A stretch of DNA of 64,000 nucleotides from Obelidium mucronatum (taxonomy: Eukaryota; Chytridiomycota; Chytridiomycetes; Chytridiales; Chytriomycetaceae), in assembly GCA_025765595.1 (NCBI GenBank), contig JAIVFH010000019.1:310001-374000 (forward strand). The letters are read 5' to 3'. The position numbers were made by a program, and so were the translations under genes. Shown piece by piece: positions 56,952 to 64,000 of the stretch; the first letter of the stretch is position 1; each line of letters starts with the position of its first letter. The notes below the pieces were generated by a model. It was not told the origin of the DNA and searched no databases. It saw nothing but the letters and a program-made list of their open reading frames with translations.

Positions 56952-58412
56952 TTAGGGGGCCTTAGGTCCTTTGTTGTGGGTTTTGGTTAGGTCAAATGAG
57001 GCCACTACTGGGACGTGGTCAGAGGTTCTCAGCTCCTCCATTTCTGTCAGTATGTCGCAGTGTTTGGTCATTCCTGCGATAGTCGGAGTTGCAAATATGG
57101 CGTCGATTCTTGATCCGTATATTACTTTTCCTTCGGAGTTCCTTTTACTCCTAGAGAATTTTCTAAGCTCTGGGTTATGGTATCTGAAGATGTCTGTTAG
57201 CCCGCATTCTTCCAGGATGGGGATTATTCCTGTGTCTTTTTCCTTTGTGGCCGGGAATCTGTCCACCTCTCCATTTTTGTAGCTGTTGGCATCCATCATC
57301 CATATTGTCTCCCTTCCTGCTTTGTCATCTTCTTTCTGTATTTGTTCTATTGTTTCAGAGATTTCTTTGTATTTTTCACTCGATTTGCTGAGATTTGGGG
57401 GGATGTACATGTTCACTATTCTTATTTCCCCTCCTTTGAGATGTAGGGTTATAGCAATGAGCCAGTTGCCCTTTCTGATTTTTTGCCCAACGTGTTTTGC
57501 GATATCAGATCGGATTATGATTGCCACTCCTCCTGACTTCCCTTCTGCACTTGCAAATTCCGCTGTATCGTAGTTGTGCTCGGTGTCTGGTGTTTTTCCG
57601 TTTTCATTGTTTTTTGTTCTTCCTCTCCATCTTCTTTCCCCCTCTTCTTTGGGGACTTTAGTTTCCTGGATGCATCCTATCATGATTCCAAATGAGGTAA
57701 GCATGTATTGTGTTTCTTCAATTTTTAGTGATGCTGTGTTGTATGTTGCCACGCTTAGTTCCATTTTGTTTGGGTTTGATCTGATTTCCCTTCTGGCAAA
57801 GTCTGGTGTTTGTTCTTGTTCTGGAAGGGTTTCACCATTACTGTCAGCTGTTCCCTCGTTGTCTCTTATTGGGGCTTCCTCCATTGTTTCCTCTTGTTCG
57901 ATTGGTCTCTTTTTCTGTGTCCCTGTTGGCAGTGTTGCCGTTTTATGTTTCTTGGTGTTTTGAGTTGTGGTTCTTTCTTTTTGTCTTTTTTCAGGCTTTT
58001 TGTTTGTTGTTGTGTTCCTTTCTTCTTTGTTGTGTTTGTGTGTTTCATTGTCTGCCTCAATGTAGTTTTCTAGGTTTGTGTATTTGTTCAGTTTACTGTA
58101 GAGCCACATTTGTCTCTTCTGCCGTAGGATGTCTTGTTGTTCTTTGCTAGAGCCTCCTCCTTGTGGGAATTCCCCTTCTTTTTTGTCTTGGAGGGAGGTG
58201 ATTTTCCTTTCTGTCTCCTCTGTTAGCTCTCCTAATCTGTATAGTTCCTGGATGGCGTCTTTGATTGCCATTATGTTGGTGGTTTGCTGTGTTTTTGTAC
58301 TTCTTTTATTTTCACTACTACTGATTTCATTCCTTGTTGTACTACTAACTATATGTTTCCCTTTTCCACCTCCTCTGCTATCCACCTCTTCTTGTTTGAG
58401 CTTACTCATCAT
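56952..58412 (-). CDS. LINE ORF2, N-terminal APE-type endonuclease part
   Basis: 486 codons from MMSKLKQEEVDSRGG. The endonuclease fold shows in SVATYNTASL, GCIQETKVPKEE (catalytic Glu), KSGGVAIIIRSD, NMYIPPN, WMMDANSYKNGE (Asp and Asn), SRIDAIFATP and the terminal RTSDHVPVVASF (Asp-His). It ends at a TAA just before the RT part in the same frame. Starts 15 bp after the ORF1 stop. Confidence 0.93.
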   Translation of the reverse strand: MMSKLKQEEVDSRGGGKGKHIVSSTTRNEISSSENKRSTKTQQTTNIMAIKDAIQELYRLGELTEETERKITSLQDKKEGEFPQGGGSSKEQQDILRQKRQMWLYSKLNKYTNLENYIEADNETHKHNKEERNTTTNKKPEKRQKERTTTQNTKKHKTATLPTGTQKKRPIEQEETMEEAPIRDNEGTADSNGETLPEQEQTPDFARREIRSNPNKMELSVATYNTASLKIEETQYMLTSFGIMIGCIQETKVPKEEGERRWRGRTKNNENGKTPDTEHNYDTAEFASAEGKSGGVAIIIRSDIAKHVGQKIRKGNWLIAITLHLKGGEIRIVNMYIPPNLSKSSEKYKEISETIEQIQKEDDKAGRETIWMMDANSYKNGEVDRFPATKEKDTGIIPILEECGLTDIFRYHNPELRKFSRSKRNSEGKVIYGSRIDAIFATPTIAGMTKHCDILTEMEELRTSDHVPVVASFDLTKTHNKGPKAP

Positions 58413-58426
58413 TGGTTCGGCCCGTT

Positions 58427-59962
58427 TCAGGGCGTTTCTTCTTCTCCCCCTTCTTTCCCTTTCCGTCGTGGCGTTCGATGTATTCGGGGTTTAATTGTTT
58501 CCTCATCCATGTCATTCTGGATTTTTGCCCACTGGTCATTCAGGTTGTTCTCCTTTTCCTTCATCCAGATCGCCATCACCTCTTCCAACTCCCCTTTCAC
58601 TCTTTCCATTTCTGCCTCCATCTTTGTTTCCATCTCCTTTTTGAACTCATTCACCTCGGCTTGTACCGCCGTCTTTAGCTCTTCTTTCCGTTCTTCTTCC
58701 GTTTGGAAGGTTCTTCCAGTTGGAGCTCTTCCAGCTGTAGGAGGGGCTCCTTGAAGGGCCATTCGTTGCGCTTTGGACAAGATTCCAGTTGCATTTGGGA
58801 GTTCGGCAGTGCTGTTCCCCATTCTGGTTGTTGGTTTGGTGGGCTTGATAGCCTCAGCCATGTGGATTTCCAAGTGGCGGCATCCTTCGGCTTGTGCTTC
58901 AGTGAGGCGGATTCCCTTGCTTTCGAGGTTTCTGAGGTCCACCCGGATTTGTCCGACCTCTTCTCCACTCATTGATAGGTAGCAGGTTCTTTGTCCCAGT
59001 CTTTTTAAGCGTTCCTCAACTTCTTTCTTGTGTGTTGGGCAGTTTTGGTGGAGGTGGTCCATACGGCAGTGTTTGCAGTCGTCCCTGTTTCTGTATGTTC
59101 CGTCCGGTTTTCTGACCAGTTTTCTGACAAACGTGAAGGTTGCGTTTGATTCTGGGAATCGGTACTGTTTTTTGGTCTTAGTATTTTGGGTATGTGTGTT
59201 TTTGTTTTTTCTCACCACAGTGTTGTCCATTTTCTTTGCGTCGTCTTCAGACTTCATCACGACCACAAGAGAGTAGGGGATTTTTTTGATCCTATCCCCT
59301 CTGACAATTTTGAAGTTCGCTTTTCCGTTTCCAAGTGCCCGCACCGCGTCGTCCCAGTCCTGGGCTCTTGTGTATTTCTCCACATCCTTTACCACCAGGG
59401 TTCTGGTTTGTTCTCTGTGGCGTCGAATGTCCGGAGTTTCATCCTCGTCAGCCAGGATTGCTGTGTTGCGGTTGAAGTAGAGGCATGGATGGAGCTGCAT
59501 GCATCTGAGTTTGTCCTGTTCAGTCTCAAAGTACAGACTGACGACTACTTCGTGGCTGTTTGTTGTGGATCTTCCAAAGGCTTGCACGATTTTGTGGCCT
59601 TTTTTGGTCCAGAGTTGGAACATTGCCTTGGCAATTTCACTAGGTTGTTGGTGGTGGGCGTTGTCGATGCCAAGGACAAGTGCCTTGTGCTCTTTATCAA
59701 CTGCTGCTGTCGACTCGACGTTGAACAGATTCTGGGTAGCTGGTACTTCGGCCACGGTGAGGTTTTCATTGAGGTGGTCCAGTTGCATCCCAGTCAGGTT
59801 CATGACCAATTTGTGGTTTGCAGTCCGCACAGTGGTCTCGACACCATAGTCCCTTCCCAGGAGGATTTCCAGCCCTTCTTTGGCATTGCGGGCCTTGATC
59901 TTGGCCAGGTTGATCAGCTCGTTGGCATGTTTCGTTTCGATCGAGGCGACGTATGTTTCCAT
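58427..59962 (-). CDS. LINE ORF1, nucleic-acid-binding gag-like protein
   Basis: About 511 codons if METYVASIETKHANEL is the start. The frame is open far upstream because it is fused to the Myb-like gene. A central region with RRM-like beta pattern (RTLVVKDVEKYTRAQDWDDAV), a zinc knuckle CKHCRMDHLHQNC, then a long C-terminal coiled coil (KKEMETKMEAEMERVKGELEEV). Typical RNA-binding ORF1 of fungal LINEs. Confidence 0.85.
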   Translation of the reverse strand: METYVASIETKHANELINLAKIKARNAKEGLEILLGRDYGVETTVRTANHKLVMNLTGMQLDHLNENLTVAEVPATQNLFNVESTAAVDKEHKALVLGIDNAHHQQPSEIAKAMFQLWTKKGHKIVQAFGRSTTNSHEVVVSLYFETEQDKLRCMQLHPCLYFNRNTAILADEDETPDIRRHREQTRTLVVKDVEKYTRAQDWDDAVRALGNGKANFKIVRGDRIKKIPYSLVVVMKSEDDAKKMDNTVVRKNKNTHTQNTKTKKQYRFPESNATFTFVRKLVRKPDGTYRNRDDCKHCRMDHLHQNCPTHKKEVEERLKRLGQRTCYLSMSGEEVGQIRVDLRNLESKGIRLTEAQAEGCRHLEIHMAEAIKPTKPTTRMGNSTAELPNATGILSKAQRMALQGAPPTAGRAPTGRTFQTEEERKEELKTAVQAEVNEFKKEMETKMEAEMERVKGELEEVMAIWMKEKENNLNDQWAKIQNDMDEETIKPRIHRTPRRKGKEGGEEETP

Positions 59963-61619
59963 TTCGTTTTTTGTTCTCTTTTTTATTTTAATCCCACTAT
60001 CTTTTGTTCTTTGTCTTGTTTCATTCTTTATTTTACATGTACTTTTACAGGTTACAGGTCCGGTTAAAGGTCCTTTTCTGTTGGTTATAGCTGGCAGTTG
60101 CGCAATAGTCGCTGGCGTTGCCAGTTTTCGCCGCTTGTTGTTGCGGTTCACCCTGCTGCCAGTCCGGTTCCCCAACCGCGGTGACCGATTTGACAGTTGC
60201 GCACATGCGCTAGGGTGTTGGTGGGGGCGCTGCAAACTCGTGCATGCCCGGGGTCGCCAATACGGCCTACCCTTCTCCACCGTGTCCCCCTTATTCGACC
60301 GGGGGGACGTCGGTGATAGCAAATAAAATGACAGTATGTCACTGTCGTTACTTTTTGTTGGAGATCTTGCAGATAGATTTGATATGGCAGAGTCAAGCCC
60401 ACGTTTACGTCTGCCACTCTCAGAAATTGGTAGAGTTTGGCCTGGATTCCCAGCCTTCAGGGCCGCAAGCTCATTTACAGTAAGACCACTACGTTGAGTT
60501 GCTGCTGTTTCGGAACTGATAATGGGAAGGGCAATCTTTGACTTTGGCTTAGAGCTTGAGTTGGCCTTTGCTTTCTTCAAAAGCTGAGGATGTTCTTTGT
60601 CCACATGTTCAAGTTGTCTCTTGAGCAAATCAGATAGTTGAACTTTTTCAGCAGCAAGCGTTTGGCGAAGCAAATCAATTGAAGTTGATTGGGGACAGGG
60701 TTCAATTGGCTCATTCATGGTAGAATCTTCAGAATATTCCAGTTGAAGCGTCGTATTTTGTGCAGTGGGCGAACTACTGTCATCTTGATCATCCTGTATG
60801 CGATCTGTTAAACTCACAGTGGTCCCAACACTAACTCCCACCTCGTCATAATCCCTTGGGATGCCTTCGTCATCATCATTCCCCCCGCTCTCACCCTTGT
60901 TGCTATTTTCGTCTTCTGCAGTATTGACACTCCCGCATTCTGTGACAGAATCTGATACATCATCGTCTCCCAACACAAATGTGTCTGACTTTGCATCAAT
61001 CATACAATCCAGTCTTTTAGCATCACAAACAGGGCTTGGACAATCTGGTTCGCCAGTCCCCTTTGGATGCTTGAGCAAGTTGCGATACATGTCTTTGATT
61101 GATTTGGATGTGCGGGACGTCTTGAAACCACCTTTTTCATGCAGGTGTCGAACCTTTTCCCACTCGTTCTTGCCGCAAGGAACGACAGCTTGCATTGCCT
61201 TAATGGCATCTGCATTAACTAACTATCAGTAAAGATTATGGAAGAGAATAGAGTGTTTACTTACACCGTTTTTCGCCGTCAGTCCAACTCTTTCCTCGGC
61301 CTCTTGCAGCAGCATTCTTTTTCGCTTCAGCAGAAGCCTTGACGCTTCCCTGTGTTTGTGCCATTCTCGTTTGTGATCTGCCGCAAATTGCGTTTGCAAC
61401 AAAGATTTGCTGAGACGGTTTTTTCGTCTCTGCAAATTTACAGGTGTCGCAACAGCGTGGCAAATTTGCGAAAACAGTGTGACATATACATTTTAAAATT
61501 TGGGTTTGTTCAAGTTTTGGAAGTCTTCCATTGAATATCGCTATCACACGAAAGCTAAAAAAAACACCAACACTGCATCCGAAACACATCCCAACACACT
61601 TTGCAGGTAATTTTACCCC

Positions 61620-62354
61620 TTAACAATCCTCATTATCCTCACCATCATCATCCTCACCTCTGCCTAACCCCTCAGAGTCTTCTTCGTCAGATGCTTCAAT
61701 TACAACTGGCGCTTTCTTTCCAGAACCCTTTTGCTTTGATGTAAGTACTTTTTCAATCGCCTTTCGACAGTTTCATCAACTCCACCTCTTCAAATGGGAT
61801 AGCAGCTGCAGATACAGAGGCCACATTTTGGCGATGGATCTGAGCAGCGTTTTGTTTGACTAAAGACTCTTGAGCGTCAGCGATGCGACTCAAGAACCCG
61901 GCAATTTGTTTGGTGTAGCGATTGAGGTGAGTTCCAGAAGTTGCTGCGTCAGATTCCTGAATATCTGCTAACAAGGCTTCCGTTTCGATTGTAGTTGCTT
62001 CTTCGTCTTCATCGCTGTCACCGCATTGTTCATCTGCAAGTATGGCAAGTTCAGCGTTTCTGGTCTTGAGCTTCGTAGAATCCACTGACAATGCCAGTTT
62101 GGCTTTGATCATAGCCGCCAAGCCAGTGTATTGGGATCTTGGTTTGGCTCTTGTTTTCTTGTACCTATTTAGAAGTAAGTGGGGTGATTTTCAGTTATGT
62201 GTTGTTGACTCAAGTGATTCTAAACATACCATTTCCCAAGCAGCAATCTCTTGCGTGGTGACAAAAACAGAGGCACCACGTCATCAAATACGTTTTTTTC
62301 AAGAGGCGACACGGCTTTTGGTTTTGGGGACTTGGTTGGTTTCTTTGCGGACAT
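61620..62354 (-). CDS. Small coiled-coil accessory gene of the DNA transposon, unknown function
   Basis: ATG at 62354 (MSAKKPTKSPKPKAVSP). Exon 1 62230-62354, intron 62165-62229 (GTATGT...AATAG), exon 2 from 62164. It gives a 178-residue protein ending at 61753 (ELMKLSKGD), with a basic N-terminus, an acidic middle (DEQCGDSDEDEEAT) and a helical C-terminus. In another frame the sequence continues KAIEKVLTSKQKGSGKK and an acidic tail to a stop at 61620, so one base may be missing near 61770 and the real end may be 61620. No known domain. It sits between the Myb-like gene and transposase 2, transcribed divergently from the latter. Confidence 0.6.
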
Positions 62355-62485
62355 TTTGACAAGAAGTTAAGGAACTTCAACTTTTATTTGAATTTGAATT
62401 GCAAATAAATTTCATAATGACTTTTACCTTATCTTATCCCTTTTGTTTGCGCAGTTCTAAGTTGTTTGGAGTTTTTGAAATAAAG

Positions 62486-63457
62486 ATGTCATGGGCTTTT
62501 GTAATCAGAGGGCTGAGACCATCCACAGGGCTTGACGAAGAAACTATGGAGAGAATATTTGTCAAGTACTGCGGTCGTGGCACAGTCATCAAGACGCGGA
62601 AATATCTCTTTGACTGTTTCCAGAGCCTCAAGACAGACACAACAAAAAGAGCATCTGCAGAGTACAAGTCTCGAAAATCATATGGATCCCTTGCAGCAAA
62701 AGTAAAAAAAGGGATTATTTACCTAGGAAGTGTGATCGATGAACTAGAAGAAGTTTGGGATGATCGCTGGTGTGATGAAAATGACATCACAGATGGGTCA
62801 TTTGACCTACGCCACCGCCTCAGCCTTGATGCATTCCCTGTAAGTTCGTTTTAGTTCTACTTTAAACCACTTTTATTAAGATCACGGAGATAGGTTTACA
62901 TCCAGCGCCCACCGCACCACCAGCAAAGAAAGTTTTTTTCTGGAAAGTACAAGCGTCATTGCGTGAAAGTGCAGTGCCTGACAGACAACAGAGGAAACAT
63001 ATGCTGGATGGGTGAGAAGGTATTTAATTGTTTATTTAGTCACAAAAATTGACATCTTGTTCAGATGTTCAAAGGGTCCGTGCATGACATGACCATGTAC
63101 GTGCGTGATCACCCCCAATTGGATCCTGGCGAGCTTGTTCTGGCTGATAAAGGGTATGTGGGCCCCCGTGGACGCGCCTTGAGTCTGATTGTCCCCTTCA
63201 AATCATCCCGCAACAACCCACTCACCCCCTTCAAACTTGCTTACAACCACATGCATGCCATCAAGCGAATTGTGGTTGAGCATTCTTTTGGCTTTGCCAA
63301 ACACTATACAGCCATCAAGCACACCAGCCGTGTTCGACAAATCCCACAGTCTTTCAACCCTGGGCAGATGAATAACTCCTACTTATGGAGCATAATCAAG
63401 GTTATTATTCACACCACTACAATGTATACCTACCAGAATCAGCAGCGGTTTCCTTAG
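62486..63457 (+). CDS. Transposase 2 (DDE_Tnp_4 superfamily), apparently intact
   Basis: Exons 62486-62839, 62894-63019 and 63065-63457 join in frame to about 290 residues (MSWAFVIRGLRPSTG; an upstream in-frame ATG at 62417 is also possible). Motifs: SLDAFPVYIQRP with the first catalytic Asp and QRP signature, QRKFFSGKYKRHCVKVQCL, GSVHDMTMY (second region), LADKGYVGPRG (Asp) and IVVEHSFGFAKHY (Glu). Clearly a different lineage from transposase 1, whose equivalents read GFVDGKNY and ADSAFP. No stops or shifts: the only uninterrupted transposase in the element. Confidence 0.85.
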
Positions 63458-63790
63458 TGTGAGAAGAAATAAACATTTACCCTTTGATTCATGTTTTCTT
63501 TGCGTTCTTGTTTCAACTAAATTGTCTGGTCTTGGATTTTTAGTTTTGCTCTTTGTTATTTCGGGATCTTTCATGGTTAATTATGTACTCCTTTAGTGGA
63601 GCGGTGACGCGCAGAGCCGGAAATAACGCTCTGGGTTCAAAACCCAGTTCTCTGTTGGATCGGTTCTTTTAAACGATAATGAAGTCACGATACACTACAG
63701 CGATAATTTCCAATAAAACACGGTAAATATTAATCGTTATTTATCGTTTATTTATCGTCGATCGATGTGCAGTAAAATCCGGCACATGTC
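63458..63790. other. Right subterminal region of the DNA transposon
   Basis: About 330 bp, rich in ATCGTTTATTTATCG repeats near the end, ending in the inverted repeat. A GGTTCAAAACC word near 63636 resembles a pol III B box but no tRNA fold forms. Confidence 0.6.
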
Positions 63791-64000
63791 TACTATTGTT
63801 GTTTCGGCTGGTGGGGTTTTGAGCGCACCGTTGAGCTTAGAGGTTTCGACGAATGCTTTGGGACGATATAGTCTGATTGTTTTGACCAATTCGGGGTTGA
63901 TTGGTAAGTACGAGGTGTTCTGGTGTTACAAAGAGAACCGAAAACCAACCAATTTATTATTTTTCTTTAATAAGGCGGATTTAGCGCGCAACTGTATGAA

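Larger units (their letters stand above)
51704..60313 (-). mobile_element. Full-length LINE (Tad/I-group-like, APE endonuclease + RT + RNase H)
   Basis: 20-bp target duplication at 51684-51703 and 60314-60333. Poly-A of 21 nt (plus-strand T run 51704-51724) at the 3' end. Three frames on the minus strand: ORF1 with a zinc knuckle, endonuclease, and RT-RNase H. 8.6 kb and full length in appearance. Presence of RNase H downstream of RT together with an APE endonuclease fits the Tad/I/R1 assemblage common in fungi. Confidence 0.95.
51360..61364 (-). pseudogene. Myb/SANT-like accessory gene of the DNA transposon, split by a LINE
   Basis: Starts MAQTQGSVKASAEAKK at 61364. The first exon ends near 61265 (KSWTDGEKR, then GTAAGT), and a short intron precedes AIKAMQAVVPCGKNEWEKV...LHEKGGFKTSRTSKSIKDMYRNLLKHP. 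This is a Trp-based helical DNA-binding domain of the Myb/SANT type usually paired with Harbinger transposases. An acidic middle and NELAALKAGNPGQ follow. The reading continues to the LINE insertion at 60333/60314 and resumes at 51703 as a Glu/Arg-rich coiled coil (EKRLEREERMAERKAEREERL), stop at 51360. The LINE breaks the gene at SFYLLS; the upstream half now runs in frame into LINE sequence. Confidence 0.8.
49303..63790. mobile_element. Composite DDE_Tnp_4-type DNA transposon inserted in gene F
   Basis: Terminal inverted repeat GACATGTGCCGGA at 49303-49315 and its complement at 63778-63790 (13 bp perfect, about 18 bp with one mismatch). Both subterminal regions are rich in ATCGATAAA-like words. 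Target duplication TACTA at 49298-49302 and 63791-63795; excision restores the gene F reading frame. Contents left to right: transposase 1 (+), Myb/SANT-like gene (-), coiled-coil gene (-), transposase 2 (+). Secondary insertions: 530-bp element and LINE. Without these it is about 5.3 kb. DDE_Tnp_4 suggests PIF/Harbinger relatives, but those usually make 3-bp duplications. Confidence 0.88.
34426..64000 (+). pseudogene. Gene F: Agd3-like deacetylase paralogue, split by two transposons, running off the window
   Basis: Start MNTTCLLLGSLLIASAYALQ (signal peptide). Host exons: 34426-34504, 34576-34969, 35049-35055 continuing at 47291-47573, 47671-48061, 48115-48398, 48460-48848, and 48920-49302 continuing at 63796-63903, then from 63975 on. 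It encodes three N-terminal cassettes as in gene E, then the QIQTRALI unit, LGRYSLIVLTNSGLIG and FSAQLYE at the window edge. The catalytic domain must lie beyond. Copia inserted in exon 3, the 14.5-kb DNA transposon in the QTRALI exon. Removing each insertion and one TSD copy restores frame at both points. One extra frame break lies near 48555 (AFPVF to SNTAAAGNF). With about 26 kb of insertions it cannot make the normal protein from this allele. Same orientation as the GNAT gene, opposite to genes A-E. Confidence 0.9.

Noticed and set aside
63590..63665. tRNA-like sequence with a B-box word near the transposon end
   Set aside because: A T-arm can be drawn but no acceptor stem pairs and the 5' half is too short; at most a coincidental pol III motif.

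Overview
The window is nuclear DNA of a fungus, most likely an early-diverging zoosporic (chytrid-like) lineage. The evidence is the short 45-80 nt GT-AG introns, a glycogen branching enzyme, a vacuolar-type alpha-mannosidase end, large secreted Agd3-like (CE18-type) polysaccharide deacetylases with chitin-binding modules, a U2 snRNA gene, a type-II tRNA-Leu and typical fungal transposons (Ty1/copia, an endonuclease/RNase-H LINE, DDE_Tnp_4 DNA transposons). The taxonomic placement is inference.

Layout. 1-0.5 kb: 3' end of a GH38 alpha-mannosidase (+). 0.7-3.25 kb: glycogen branching enzyme, nine exons (+). 3.5-26.2 kb: five tandem paralogues on the minus strand (called A to E here) of a secreted Agd3-like deacetylase. 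A, B and C end in a Thr/Ser linker plus one to three chitin-binding-type-3 modules. D and E lack these but have a duplicated or triplicated N-terminal two-exon cassette. 26.7-28.5 kb: MYND zinc-finger protein (+). 28.9-29.6 kb: U2 snRNA (-) and tRNA-Leu(AAG) (+). 30.6-32.1 kb: PQ-loop membrane protein (+). 32.4-34.2 kb: GNAT acetyltransferase (+). From 34.4 kb to the window end: a sixth deacetylase paralogue (F, +).

Gene F is torn apart by nested transposons whose boundaries can be read from target-site duplications. A 12.2-kb Ty1/copia element lies at 35056-47285 with TSD TGGGG. A 14.5-kb DNA transposon lies at 49303-63790 with TSD TACTA; it carries two different DDE_Tnp_4 transposases, a Myb/SANT-like gene and a small coiled-coil gene. 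Inside that transposon an 8.6-kb LINE (51704-60313, 20-bp TSD, 21-nt poly-A) splits the Myb-like gene, and an approximately 530-bp element built of short palindromes (50199-50728) splits transposase 1. Removing each insertion restores the exon structure and reading frame of gene F at the junctions.

The strangest structure is inside the copia element. A 2175-bp unit, made of 1312 bp of copia pol joined to 863 bp of the interrupted host gene F with an intron included, forms an X-Y-X-Y-X array at 36997-42658. It looks like reintegration of a dimeric chimeric circle, or else an assembly loop. Many otherwise conserved genes carry single-base indels, some in homopolymers, so imperfect sequence polishing must be weighed against real pseudogenisation throughout.
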